Assembly: GCF_010015445.1 (NCBI RefSeq)
Contig: NC_053134.1
Span: 16,986,629 to 17,050,628 of the forward strand
Length of the DNA: 64,000 nt
Origin: Perca fluviatilis
Taxonomy: Eukaryota; Chordata; Actinopteri; Perciformes; Percidae
Reading direction: 5' to 3'
Shown here: one piece after another, positions 35,539 through 48,015 of the stretch
Numbering within the stretch: position 1 is the stretch's first letter
Layout: every line of letters starts with the position of its first letter
Made by a program: the position numbers and the translations under genes
The notes under the pieces: generated by a model
The model's database searches: none
Told to the model about the DNA's origin: nothing
The model's input: the letters and a program-made list of their open reading frames with translations, nothing else

Positions 35539-36627
35539 GTAAGAAGCAGATTTAATGTTATGTGTTTAATATACAAATGAGATGCGTACAGTGGGATTTA
35601 AACAGGCTGTGTTGTCTCATATTTTCACTCAGTGTTGGAGAATAATGCGTTTTCATTCTGAATTCAATTGAGTCATATATTTTCTGCTTATCACCTTAAT
35701 AACTGTAAAAAAAAAAAATAGATTTGGGAGGGGAGAAAATAAGATGTGGTATATTTATTTAGGTAAACACTTGTTTGGGAAGTCATCTGGGCGTATGTAA
35801 TTTGTAAAAGCAACCTCTAGCATAATAAAAAACTGCAAGCATTTATGCATTTTGGGATTAATTATGCAGCTCTGGATTGCTTGCTGTCTTTATCACACAG
35901 CAACTATTCATCTGTTTCCCAGCTAATCAGCTAAAGCCTACGTCTTAAAGTGCAGCATGCAGTCCCTCTGCTCATGGACACTGTCATTTAGACTGGATAT
36001 CAACTAAACAAATGATGACAACAGCCTCAGAGCTGGGAAATTACCAAGCACTATCTTGGAGGCCACTGAACTTTGAAACATTGGCCTTTTAAAGATCTGA
36101 AAGTATGAGAGCCAAAAAGAGGAGAGCAGAGCAAAGGTTAGTCTCCTGTGAGAAGAAAGCAGCAGAATAAGGAACATACACCAAAGAAAAGAAAAGGCAG
36201 AGAAGACTGATTCAATCATGCAAGAGCTCCCTAATGACTATTGAAATGTTGGTTTGTGTGATGAACTACTCGAGGGAGTTGCAACTGTGTGCCTGGCTGT
36301 CACGTTTTCCCTTGAGTCTGCCCAGCTGGCCCCATGAGTACCATACATTACCAGCTGTGAATGAATGGTCACACTGCCTTAAATGTTACCAAGGATCTTT
36401 ATCTCATGTTAAAAACATAATGTGAAAAAAAAAAAATCTTCAAGAAAAAAAAAGCCTGCCGCTAATTGCCAGTTGGAGCCAAGCCAGACAGGATATGAAT
36501 ATAGGACAGGATACCAATAAAAATGCTAATATCCAAATTATGAGTGCCACATTCAGCACTGCGACAAAATCAACCGATTGTCTTAAGATGCTTTCCTCTT
36601 TATCTCTGTCTCAGGTGTTTAGTGATC

Positions 36628-39600
36628 ATGGCGGCCACTAAGAGAATGACAAGCACACCGGACTGCATCTACTCCACTGTCAACAGGTTTGTATCAGTAA
36701 ACATTTTCCCTATAGAAAAGGGACATTTTCCTCACAAATTCCTCCTTAGAAGTAGGTTGCCTTGCATTCATTGCATCAATTAAGAAAAAGGTCTTTGAAC
36801 TTAGGGCTTCCCATTTCCTCCTGTTTATTTATTAAAACATACCGATTTGATGAAATGGGCCCCGGTCCAAGTATGTGTTTATTTAGCGAGGCCGATGAGA
36901 AGAAGATGCTCGGTCATAGGCTTGTTCTCTGGCATTTACTCTCAGGCTGGATTTTCCCACTGCCAGAAAAAGACTAAGTGTCCCCTAACTGTCAGTCTCA
37001 GTGACCGTACTGGGAAGTTCAGGAAACTCTGGTTACCATTAAGTAGCCTTTTGTTATAATTTTATTGCATTGTTCCAATTAAATACATGTACTCAGGGAT
37101 ACCATTATCATTTAGAAAGATGTGTTTTACTGAGGAATTCTGTAAAACTCTGGTTCCCAACCTTTTTTTTTGTCTGTAGCCCCAAGCCTGATTGGGAATC
37201 ACCGCTGTATCACATTTCAAAATGTTTATTTTGGTCATGTTTATTGTTTGACATTTATCATTTAATGTTAATTTGTAACTTTGTAACACCCAGTAAACAC
37301 ATCTTTTCTGTGTGTTTAGGGTAAAGAAGGGCTGTGCTGCTGGTGAGAGAAGTGATTTCCATATTGCATTAGTGGAAAAAAAGGAAGCTGGGCAAAGAAG
37401 AGAGGGAGCACCAAAACTCCCCTTCACCCCATTAGACAACCTGAGTAACCAAGAGTCCCCCATAATGGCTTACAGGAGGCCGAGCTTTAACCCTCACAGC
37501 AATGAGAACACTCTCCTGGTGGGCAACAAGCTCCCCAGATCCAATGTAGGCAAAATAAAGGACAAGATTTCTCTGTGGGAGGGGAAGGAACCTACTCATT
37601 TACCTATTACCTCAAGTTCTTTGGGCCAGTGCTCCAGTATAAAAAGGACCGAATCACTTACAAAAAACAGTAAAACTTCTGATGAGCAGAGTGCAGAGAG
37701 TTGCAAGAGAGTAGCCCACAAGGAAAAGGAAAATCTTGGGAAAGAGAATGTAGCGGAACTTGGGGATTCAAGGCCTTGTTCGCCCGTTGAAACCGGGAAA
37801 CAGCAAAAAGGGACGCTCAAGAGCAGCAAGCCCAGTGAGTTAGAAAACAGGGAGGATTGCGGCAGAGTTGTCCACAAGGAAAAGCAAAATCATGAGAAAG
37901 AGAATGTGGAAAAGCTCGGGGATTCAAGGCCTTGTTCTCCTACAGCAGCAGTGCAGCAGCAGGTGGGCACGTTGAGGAAAAGCAATGAAAGGAGAACAGT
38001 TGAACAAACCAGCCAGGAGAAGAGAGCTGTATTCACCCTTTTTAAAAACCTGGATGCTATGAGGGAGAACCATGGGAGAACTCCTCCGGAGCTTGGAAAC
38101 TACTTCAGTCCGCCTAGCAAGGAAAAACAGGTAGTTATGGGTCAAACTAGTGCAGTGAAAGGGAAGCAGCAGCAGCAGGAGAACGTGTACACAGAGCCAG
38201 GGGCGCCCCCCATCAACCCAGTCCCCAAACCACAGCGTACCTTTGAGCATCCAGCCACCGCCCCCATTGGGAAGAGTCAGAGGCTGGGGATAGAGCAGAG
38301 GAACCTCCCCCCACTGCCCTCCATCTCTAAGAAAACTTCCTCCAAACCTCCCTCTGGTGTGTACGGGAGACCCAGGGGTGAGAGAGGCAGAGACAACGTC
38401 GCCAGGTATAGAGGGAACAACAACTGAATGTGTTGCTTGTATCCTACAGTCAGAGCTAAACCAACATAAAATATTTACAGTTATTACATAATTACAGTTA
38501 GACCTGATGCTGCCCCACCTGGATAAATGAGAAAAAATCTGTAAAGATAATAACAGTCAATGTTGGACAATATTTAACAAAATAATTCATACTTTAGAAG
38601 CACATTTTCACTTTTTTGTTCACCATGACAGGAAATCCTTTGAGTTGGAAGACCTTGCAGGGTCAACTAGCCCGCTGTTCTCTCGCTCACTATCTCAGGA
38701 ACATCACTATGAAGACATCCCAGGTCAGAAACCTCTATTATCCATCACTTATTTCCCCTTCTTAAAGCAATCATTTGACAAAAACACGTATTCGCTTTCT
38801 TGCCAAGAGTTAGATGTGAAGATCGATACCAATCTTGTGGTTAAGAGGGGTATTGATCTTCTCATCTAACCGTTGGGGGGAAGATTACGAGTATTTCCCT
38901 AATTGTCGAACTATTCATATTCAAACTACAAAATGTGGAATGTACAATGGGGCTGCAGCTCATGAATATGTCCCTGATATTTTCTATAATCAGTGTTACC
39001 ACATGTATTGAATGTTTCTGACGTTTTGCCACTCCTTCATGAACAACATTCTGCAGAAAACAATATTACTACTGGCCGCTTCAGCTTAAAAATATCAGAA
39101 TAGTCTTCAGAATCCCATACTGTTTGAACGTTGAGACTTTAGAAAGATGCGTAATAAACATGTGTTGAACATTGCCATCTTTGGTCTCCCTGCAGACTCA
39201 TCCAAAGAGAACCCATATGAGGACATAGAGCTGGAGAGTCAATGCTCCCAGCAGTCTTTGCCCTCCTCTCCTGGCGCCGATACTGCCAAGGTTCTTGAAA
39301 ATAAAGCCAAGCACTTTACAGTGACATCACTTCTTATTTAAATGACTATGAAAATGTATTCAATTTTTTTTTTTTTTTGTCTACAGACTTCGAGGCCTGG
39401 CTTCTTTAGGCAGAATTCAGGCAGGAGCTTGAAGCTGCTGGACCTGCGGAGAACCAACCAGTCGTCCCACAGCACCAGCAGCGGGGGGGTTTCATCTCCA
39501 CCCCAGCTCAGCCGTCCCTCCACTCCCACGGGCGGGGGAAAAACCCCCCGGGGCCCCCCGGCCCCCCCCCCCCCGCCCCCCCCCGGAAAAGGGGGGGGGG

Positions 39601-42600
39601 GTGGGCCTGAAAAAACTTTCCGGCCCCCCGGGGGCGCCCCCCGCCACCCCGGAGCGAAGGAGAGGGGGGGGGGGGGTTTGCGTGTAGATTTTACAGCTGT
39701 GTATGTCTATTCTTATCAAGAATCCCTGAGCTAGAGTAGATAGTTTTATCCGAAAACCCTAATGCTTACTACGTTAAGTTTAGCTCGTTGTGGCTGCCAA
39801 GTTCCACTGTAGGCGCCAAAATATTATTAATTGGTGATAGTTCTCATCCTTGAGGAACGATATCATGCTGTAGCATTTCTTCACGCTGACTAAGAGTTTT
39901 TGTTCCCAACAGGTTGTACTGAGAATCAACAGCATCTTTGATGCTCGGATCGGGAAGAAACATCTACGAAGGATCTATCATTACGCTGAGACAAGCTCAG
40001 GGAGAGGTGATGATGATGTCGAAATGAAACTTTAGTCTTTATATTTTCTAATGCCTAATATGTAAATTTTTGGCTTTTTGGCTTAACAGATACAACTTTT
40101 GTTTGCAGTAACAGATGAGAACAGTGACTCTGAGAGTGAAGTTGAAGAAAGATCTAAAGGTAGATTACTACACCTCTTTCTGTTTTCAACTTTTTTTTTT
40201 TACATCTTTTGAAATCTTCAATTAATAACCTGTATATATGTGTGATATGATATGCTGTATTACACTTTTCCTCTTTTCCAGCTCATCGTCAGCGTCAGCG
40301 TCTCGTGTCAGTCCAGTCCAAACTGAGCCAGCCAAGCAAGGCCCACTACAATGGTACCAACACCAGAAGCAGCTCTCTCGAACAGGAGCTTCACCAGCGT
40401 CTGCTTTTTGAATATTTTCTAGTTGTGTCGCTGCAGAAGTCCAAGGCTGGAGCCCACTATCTGCCCGAGGTCACACAGCAGTTCCCCCCGAAGGTCAGGA
40501 ACAGAGCAGTGCTTCAATCTTTACTTTACTGCCTTTTTCAATCATTTTGTTTTAAAGGGGCACATCGCAGATTTTACACATTAAGTTCAGGGGACTTGTC
40601 ATCCGATAACATCTTCTGTAGCTCCAGAGAGAACTGGGAGGGTGTGATGAAAGAAGCTATCCTGTTGGATTATGGAAAATGCAGGATCCAGTCTTCTGTT
40701 TTTGGTCTTTTTCCATTTTTCTCTTGTGAGTCCGCAAACTCAATGGAAGTGCAATACTAAAAGTCTCTGAAGTACCCCTTTAACTTTTGGGCCCAACTGC
40801 CTCAAAATAGACTTTTTATTTATATTTACCCTAGACAGACAAAAGTCAACATTCCAAACAATTCAAAATATGTGACTGATCCAAAGTCTACAAGACAAGG
40901 TTCTGTGAATGCAAAAAAAGATGAACAAGCAAGAGAGAAGCTTTAAGGATTTTTCTTTGTTTATACAGCAGCATTTAAGATACCCTAAATCAAATGTGTA
41001 AGCTTATACTTGTTAATAAGACCATGCAAACCTTTACTTGCTGATTATATGCAATGGAAATAGTTATTGAAATGAAGTTAATGAAAATGCATGAAATGAG
41101 TCCCATTGTGTCACTGCTTTCTTTATGTTCCAGCTGGAGCGGAGCTTCAAGTTCATGAGGGAGACGGAGGATCAGCTGAGGATCATTCCTCAGTTCTGTT
41201 TCCCTGACGCAAAAGACTGGGAGCCGGTGGAGAACTACCCAAGGTGAGAGTGTAAAAATTAAAGGTCCCATAGTATGCTCATTTTCACGTTCATACTTGT
41301 ATTTTTTGGTTTCTACTAGAACATGCTTTAATGTTTAAAAAAAACAACATTCTTTTTCTCATACTGTCTGTCTATACCTGTATTCCCCCTCTGTCTGAAA
41401 CACTCCGTTTTAGCGCCTGTTTAAGCCCCCCCCCTCCGGAAAAAGCCCAGTCTGCTCTGATTGGTCAGCCAAGTCTTCTGCAGCTGCTCTCTCAGAGTCT
41501 CTGCAATGAAGAGACTCATTGGAGCCGAAAATTGACTGTAACAGCACTGTAGCTGCACTTATATATAGTGAAGTTCTGAGATCACAAAGTCCTAACGGCT
41601 CGTTTAAAGGCACAGTTTCTGAATACAGGCTGTGTGCATTTCTCTTTGGATTGAGCGTGTTGCCACTTTCACAATATTTATATAGCACATTGACGAGCTT
41701 AATTTTTAATTTAAAAAAAAGACATGGAAATCTCACTTTTTACATTATGGGCCCTTTAACTTAATGCTACTGTTCATGAAATTCCACATAATATAAAGAT
41801 GATGTTATGGCCAAAATAAGAGCCAAATATCTCCCATAGCAATATTAGACACTAAAAAAGGCAACTTTTATTACCACTAGACAACTTGCTTTTTAACCCA
41901 TGATACACAACTGCTGGACTGGACTGATGGTACTGTAAGTCTATTCAGGCAGTGCACAAAAATAATAAAAGTCAGTTTGTATGTATTTATTAATGAACAA
42001 CACAAATATGCTAATCACATATTTATTTGTGTTTTTGTTGTGGGTCATCCCCCATAGTGAAATGTTCTCCTTTGTTTTGACTGGAGAGGATGGAAGCAGG
42101 AGGTTTGGATACTGCCGGCGTTTACTGGTAAATAGAAATGAGTCGAATAAATAAGTGCGCTTCTACTGAACAGGATGTGGCTAAATACCACGATGACGGC
42201 TGAGTAAATAACCGTGCCAAAATAGTCGGGGTGCCTGTGGGAAAATAGTGCAACTGAGAGTCTGGGAGGAAGTGTGTGAGAGTGTGTACGTTTGCATATG
42301 TTTCTGTTTATGCATTTCTACAGCATGTGTGTGTGTGTTTCAGTGCTGTTGGTGTGTATATTACTATGGTTGCATTTTTTTTTTAAACGTTTATATGCCC
42401 CCCTGTCATGTAAAAACCTTTGGGACGGATTACTTTGTCCTTTAGGAAAAGTAAAAAAAAACAAAAAACTTGTAAAATACTTAACCCAGTAGAAAATGGC
42501 TGTTAAAATGAATTGCTTAAGTTATGAAATGGTTCATGTTTTGGAGATTTTCACACAACAGCAGCAATTACACATCCCCCCTTTCTTTTCAGCCTAGTGG

Positions 42601-45333
42601 AAAAGGTAAACGTCTACCAGAGGTCTACTGTATTGTCAGTCACCTTGGCTGTTTCAACCTGTTCTCCAAGGTAAACTACTCACCGACCCCTTATGATCAT
42701 ATTATTGGCACAGAAGTAATAAAGCACATTTATAAGGTGTGTGTGTGCGTGTGTGTACTGTAGGTGCTGGATGAGGTGGAGAGGCGGAGGGCCTTGTCTC
42801 CGGCCCTTGTGCAGCCTTTTATGAGAGCCATCATGGAGGCTCAGTTTCCAGCTCCTGGCAGAACCATCACCATTAAAACATTCCTCCCTGGCTCAGGCAC
42901 TGAAGTGAGTGACACTGGAGGCTACCACTGAAACAGTAGGCTCCAAACAATATCGAAATTAAGACCATGGGTTTTGATAAAAGGAAAAAAAACCCCGCTT
43001 TTTAAGGTTAGAGGAAGAGGTGAGATTTAGCGATCTGAAAATAAAAATCATTTAGCCAGAGTGTGTGACAAACTGTTGTCACGTTTTACCAACATTTAGA
43101 AATGTGTCTCATCTACATTATGCTCCATGTCATGTTTCAACCAACTCAGCTTTCTTCAAGATTAAATATACGACTGTTTATTCCCAGGTGATGGAGCTCT
43201 GTCGACCCTCTGACTCGCGCCTGGAGCATGTGGACTTTGAGTGTCTGTTCTCCTGTCTGAGCCTTCGCCTGCTCCTCCGGGTGTTGGGGTCTCTGCTGCT
43301 GGAGCGAAGGGTCATCTTCACAGCTGACAAACTCAGGTCAGCTCCTTCAGTGCCGCTATTTATTCTGTAGGCTTACACAACATACTGAAATATCTAGCTC
43401 CCCTCCATGTGACAGCTCATTTGATGGCTCTTAAAAATATGAGGTTGCACTGAACATCCTTCTTCCACTGTTTATGTAATTACGGAGTTGGCAGATATTA
43501 GGTGCAAACGTCAGGGATGTTTTCATTATGAAGTTATAAGAAATGCGGGTGGTCCAGACCCCTCATTTTAAAATAAATTCGAGGCAGTCCCAGTTTTTCT
43601 TTTCAGGGAAGATATTTTGAGGCCAGCCTGTTGAGTTGTTGTTGTGCTGAGGCCAGTTTGTTGCTCTGCAGGAGAAAGCCAGTGGGAGTCAGAAAGAGCA
43701 GTGTGGTGGAATGCCAGAGTGACGTAAATGAGTGTGTAGCTTTGCTTTCTTCTCTGGGAAATGTTGTTACTCAGGGAATATTCACAGCGATTAGACTGTA
43801 TTTTAGACCATAGCACCCTCATGTGGTGAGAAAAAATAGTTACTCACTATCTGTGCCTCTCTCTCTCTCTTTCTAACTCTCATCCAGAAGGAAAAAAAAA
43901 GCTAACATCTATTTAGGCTTTAAACAGGAATTGAACATGAAGCAATGAAACGCATTCCCTTGTGTGCTGGTCATCATTTAATAACATCTGATTGCCCTCC
44001 ACTCATTTCCCCCGCGTATCTCCTTGCAGTACTCTCTCCCAGTGCTGCCATGCTGTCGTGGCGCTGCTTTACCCCTTTGTATGGCAGCACACTTACATCC
44101 CTGTGCTGCCCTCGGCCATGCTCGACATCGTCTGCACTCCAACCCCGTTCATCGTTGGCCTGCTGTCCAGCTCCCTGCCCCAGCTCACTGAGCTGCCCCT
44201 GGAGGAGGTCAGACAGGCACTAATTCTTAGCAGTTATGAAGTCAAACTTGAGTCATTGAAAGAAAAAATTACTTATTTGCAGCAGTCCAGATTTATCACA
44301 TCAATACAGTCATGCAAAAATGTTGTGCAATACAATCATTTTCATAATTTCTGTGCACAGGTTCTGGTTGTGGATCTTGGAAACAGTCGATTTCTCAGAC
44401 AGGTAGGCCACAAATTGAGTCATATTTTTGTGTGTTTTTATGGCTCTTCGTGATCCGTATGGATGTAAAAACACATGATTTCATCCTTGCCATATTTACA
44501 AATGCATTTTCTACCCTGTTTTGTCACATCTAGTTGGACGATGAGGACTCCATCCTGCCTTCTAAGCTCCAATCAGCCCTGGAGAATGTTCTGGAGAGGA
44601 GGAGAGAGCTCGCCAATGACAGAGGAGGAGACACACCTGGTGGTGAGACATAACGAGGACTGAAACTGAAAACTAGCCAAAAAGGCCATTCGATTTTGCA
44701 ACTCAGCAAGTTCACGTTACAATGTTCATCCCTCTTCTCAGATTCTGGCCACCTTAGCACCGTTGTGTCCGAGGCCTTCGTTCGTTTCTTCGTGGAGCTG
44801 GTAGGCCACTATCCGCTCTTCATCACCGGCGAACGGGAAGACGGCTACTCCTCCTCTTCTTCCTCCCCGGTGCCCTGCTCCTTTCAGCGCGAGGGTTTTC
44901 GTAAAGCGATTCCGTCCAAGACGGTGCGCCGCTTCCTGGAGGTCTTCATGGAGACCCAGATGTTCGGCTGGTTCATCCAGGAGAGAGAGCTGCACAGGCA
45001 GGCTCTGAGAGGTAAAGAGCTGCAGGGAAAAGAAAGAGGTTCAGCTGTTGAGAGGTGATGCAGTGACTCACGATTCTCTCTCTCTTTGTTTCATCAGGAC
45101 TGTTTGAAGTGAGGGTGCAGGAGTATCTAGACTCCATCCACGAGAATGAACACCGGAGGGTTAACAGGTTTCTCAAAGGCTTGGGTAAGGTTGTTTGTGA
45201 GCTATTCTTGCTTTGTTATGGTGAAACCAGCTCTGTACACACATCTACTGCAGGCTCATTCTCACCTTAAACCACACTTTGTTTGTTTTCCTTCGCTCCA
45301 GGAAACAAAATGAAATTTCTTTCCAAGAAATAA
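36628..45333 (+). CDS. dennd2a: DENN domain-containing protein 2A (Rab GEF)
   Basis: Nineteen coding exons: 36628-36686, 37320-38405, 38632-38723, 39196-39290, 39387 to about 39675, 39913-40006, 40109-40159, 40282-40493, 41134-41243, 42058-42127, 42593-42670, 42764-42904, 43188-43336, 44030-44207, 44361-44402, 44534-44642, 44742-45011, 45098-45184, 45302-45333. About 1080 aa (human 1009, from recall). Human DENND2A is a GEF for Rab9. The disordered N-half keeps KIKDKISLWEGK, INPVPKPQRTF, RNLPPLPS, SSKENPYEDIEL and FFRQNSG...LKLLDLR. uDENN starts near residue 620 (LLFEYFLVVSL), cDENN near 720 (GKRLPEVYCIV to PLEE), dDENN near 900 (VLVVDLGNSRFLRQ), ending NKMKFLSKK. All junctions keep phase except exon 5, whose 3' end is corrupted. 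Exon 4 uses a weak donor (AAG|GTTCTT). ATG 36628 is the first in-frame ATG after the acceptor at 36614. Confidence 0.95.
37696..37998 (+). repeat. dennd2a: In-frame 156-bp tandem duplication within dennd2a exon 2 of the CDS
   Basis: Units 37696-37851 (residues 146-197) and 37852-37998 (198-246) align closely: both contain VHKEK/AHKEK, KENV, LGDSRPCSP and GTL. The first unit has two KEN tripeptides (156-158, 161-163), the second one (213-215). The unit length is a multiple of three, so the frame is preserved. Confidence 0.85.
39530..39675 (+). other. dennd2a: Suspect homopolymer-rich sequence in dennd2a exon 5
   Basis: After the sensible codons ending STPTG the sequence turns into long C and G runs (CCCCCCCCCCCCCCG, GGGGGGGGGGGTGGG, a 14-base G run). 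In the frame it encodes almost only P and G. The conserved basic segment expected before the VVLRIN block of the next exon is absent, and no good donor is visible. The tentative donor (G|GTTTGC at 39675/39676) leaves the exon one base out of phase. This looks like a consensus error rather than biology. Confidence 0.75.
41263..41755. mobile_element. MITE, AGGTCCCATAGTATGC subfamily, TTAA flanks, in dennd2a intron
   Basis: Termini AGGTCCCATAGTATGC and ...CATTATGGGCCCT, flanked by TTAA at 41259-41262 and 41756-41759. The left subterminal text (TATGCTCATTTTCACGTTCA) parallels that of the element at 52297 (TATGCTCATTTTCAGGTTCA), so the two belong to one lineage. It begins 16 bp after an exon donor (exon end 41243). 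Confidence 0.8.
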
Positions 45334-45578
45334 TGCCGCTACAACTGCACAAAAAGAGACACAAACTACAAAGAAGAAGCACTGAAACAAGGAAAGACTT
45401 TACTGCAGAAATCCAAATGATCATTTGAGTGCTTTTTTGTTTTTTTAAGATTGTTCACGCCATCCTCATCTGTGTCAGTGTGTGAGACTTTTGCTCAAGG
45501 ACTCATGATAGACACAAGGAAACTGTGGTGAATCACAAATTGTTCCCACCAAAGGAAAATCCTGCTGTACTTCACATA

Positions 45579-45584
45579 AATAAA
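45579..45584 (+). terminator. dennd2a: Candidate poly(A) signal of dennd2a
   Basis: AATAAA 246 bp after the TAA stop, followed by GT/T-rich sequence (GGTTGTTGTGC) about 40 bp on. Implies a short 3' UTR. Confidence 0.65.
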
Positions 45585-46742
45585 GAAACGTGGGGCTGTA
45601 GACTCAGAAATATTTAAGAGGTTCCTGGTTGTTGTGCTTTTTAAAATTCTATATTCTTCAGGCAACAACATTCCTGAGAAAAAATGTATAAAAAGTAAAA
45701 TTGGTCTTAGGTATACCGCTGTAAGCTACATGTGGCCGACACATTTAAGGGAAAACGTGAATATGTTAGAATGGAATGTGAATGGTTCTATTCAGGGCAC
45801 AAGGGGTCGCTGAATGGTTTGATGAGTACGAAAATGAGGTAAAGGATGGTAGTCAGTCAGCCTTTGTATGCACTGTAACTGGACTTGAAAGTTCACGGTC
45901 ATGGTATTTTCTGAATCCACTAGGGGGCAGAAGTATATTTTCTCTGATTCCATGATCTTGACACTACTGTCAGTGACGGACCAGAAAAAGACAAAGACCT
46001 GCTTTCCCGCTCTTTAATGCTATACTTTTCTTTTAGTCATAACAGTGACAACATCACAAGTAAATAAATAAAATAAATATATAAATATTCTCTGCTTGCT
46101 GTTTTGAAGTGGTGAATTATTGTCTTGATGTTATCATGCTCCCCCCCAATTGAAACAAATGCCAAGGTCTCATAAAATGATTGCATTACATGTTTGGAGT
46201 TTTGATGTCATAACTGTAAACTTTGTACTTTCCCCACCATCCTCCAGTTTGAAGATTATGAATGATGAAATTAATTTATGGCAAGAGCATGCTGTATTCC
46301 AATGACACCGCACATTTGAAAAAATATGAGTTTTGTTAAACACTGGAAAATCCTGAGAAGAAAATCACAGCCAAGTGAATTGTGTTCCCTCAGCATTTGT
46401 GTGCCAGTTTTACACAGTGAGTAATCCGCACACCACTCATTTGCTAACCGTTCACTGCTGTGTTTGTGCGTTTGAAGTTATTTGGCCTTTTTACTACAAG
46501 AAACCTTGGTACGGAGTTGGTGGCAGCTTTACTATTTTAGTCTGTGAGTCATGCAAACAAAAGCAGATCTTTAGCCCACGAAGAGGAAAGCACATCTTTG
46601 TCAGCATGAAAACACAACACAGGTGCAGAACAGAGCATAGTAGTGTATTGTCTGAGGACTAGTGGGCTTCTTTGTGCCTGCTCAGCAAGCCGAAAGGCCC
46701 CAGGGCAGCACACAGCACCTAACCTGTCACCTTGTTAGTGGC

Positions 46743-46879
<137 letters not shown>

Positions 46880-47209
46880 GATGCATATACACAGATGCAC
46901 AGAGTACCAAACACCTATATTTGACAGATACAGGCTTATACACATACACGTACATAGTCTAAAACGATGATGCCCAACCAAGAGTACTACTGTAGTACCC
47001 GAAGGGGCACTTCTGCAGTTGCCAGGGGGTACATGGAAAGACTGTGGAGTATAGTTTAATCTAGAAGATTTTCATTTAAATAAGTGTCTGTTAAGTTACC
47101 ATCTATCGCAGAATGAAGTGAGATCCAAAAACACACTTGCAATTACCGCTTTTCGCCATAGGTGCCGCCAAAGAGAACTATACAGAGATCTTGGAGATTG
47201 TAACTTTAA

Positions 47210-47716
47210 AGTGTTCATATTATGCTTTTTGGCTTTTTCCCTTTCCTTTATTGTGTTATATATCTTTTCTGTGCACGTTATAGGTTTACAAAGTAAAAAA
47301 GCACAAAGTCCACCCCAAAGGGACTCACCATCTCCAACAGAAAACACTGTTCACCAGCAGCTCCAAACAGCTCTGTAGTAGTCCAGCCTTTACTTCCGTG
47401 ACGAACGTGCGTCACTTTGTAACACACGTTATAATGCTCGCCTAGCTGCTAGCGTGGCACGCCCTCATGCTCTGCAACTGACTAGCTAGCAGTACTTACT
47501 GTTTTTGTGTGACTCCCAACAAAGATGTTACAGAAGTGGGATGTCTCACTCTGTAGCTAAAACAGAGAGCTCAACACACAGGGTGAAAAGAGGAGCTGCA
47601 GCAATGTGCAGTACAACAAATATATGTTGTTTTCTGAAAATTAAACCACATAAACCTATTCTGGTACAACCTCTAAAAACAATTAGGAACCTGAAAATTA
47701 GCATAATATGAGCACT
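47210..47716 (+). mobile_element. MITE, AGTGCTCATATTATGC family, copy 2
   Basis: Termini AGTGTTCATATTATGC and GCATAATATGAGCACT, flanked by TTAA at 47206-47209 and 47717-47720. Same orientation as the copy at 20546 and clearly homologous along its length (e.g. CGTGCGTCACTTTGTAACAC), but with a single GGCACGCCCTCA block. Noncoding. Confidence 0.9.
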
Positions 47717-47734
47717 TTAACTAATGTGACACAC

Positions 47735-48015
47735 ACTTAGCTTAAAGTAATGAATAAGTTCAAATAGTTACCCATTATCAGTTATTAATAATTAATAGTA
47801 ATGGATCAATAGATTTTAATGAAAAAATTTATATCTATAGTTAATGGATGAACAGTTGAAACATTTAACTAAAAGTATTAGCTAAATTGTTGAAATAGCT
47901 AAAAGTAATGGATAACTAATTGAAATAACGCCAGTTTGCTTAAAGTATATTGGATAATGTCTAAATTGATAGCTCAAAGTAATGGATAAACAGTTGAATT
48001 AGCTAAAAGTAAATG
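47735..48015. repeat. Degenerate minisatellite, ~28-30 bp unit
   Basis: The phrase AGCTAAAAGTAATGGATAA followed by CAGTTGAAAT recurs about eight times with substitutions and indels, starting immediately after the MITE at 47210-47716. AT-rich, with stops in all frames. Confidence 0.65.

Noticed and set aside
37596..38250. Antisense frames opposite the large dennd2a exon
   Set aside because: Composition mirrors the coding strand and no family similarity is evident.
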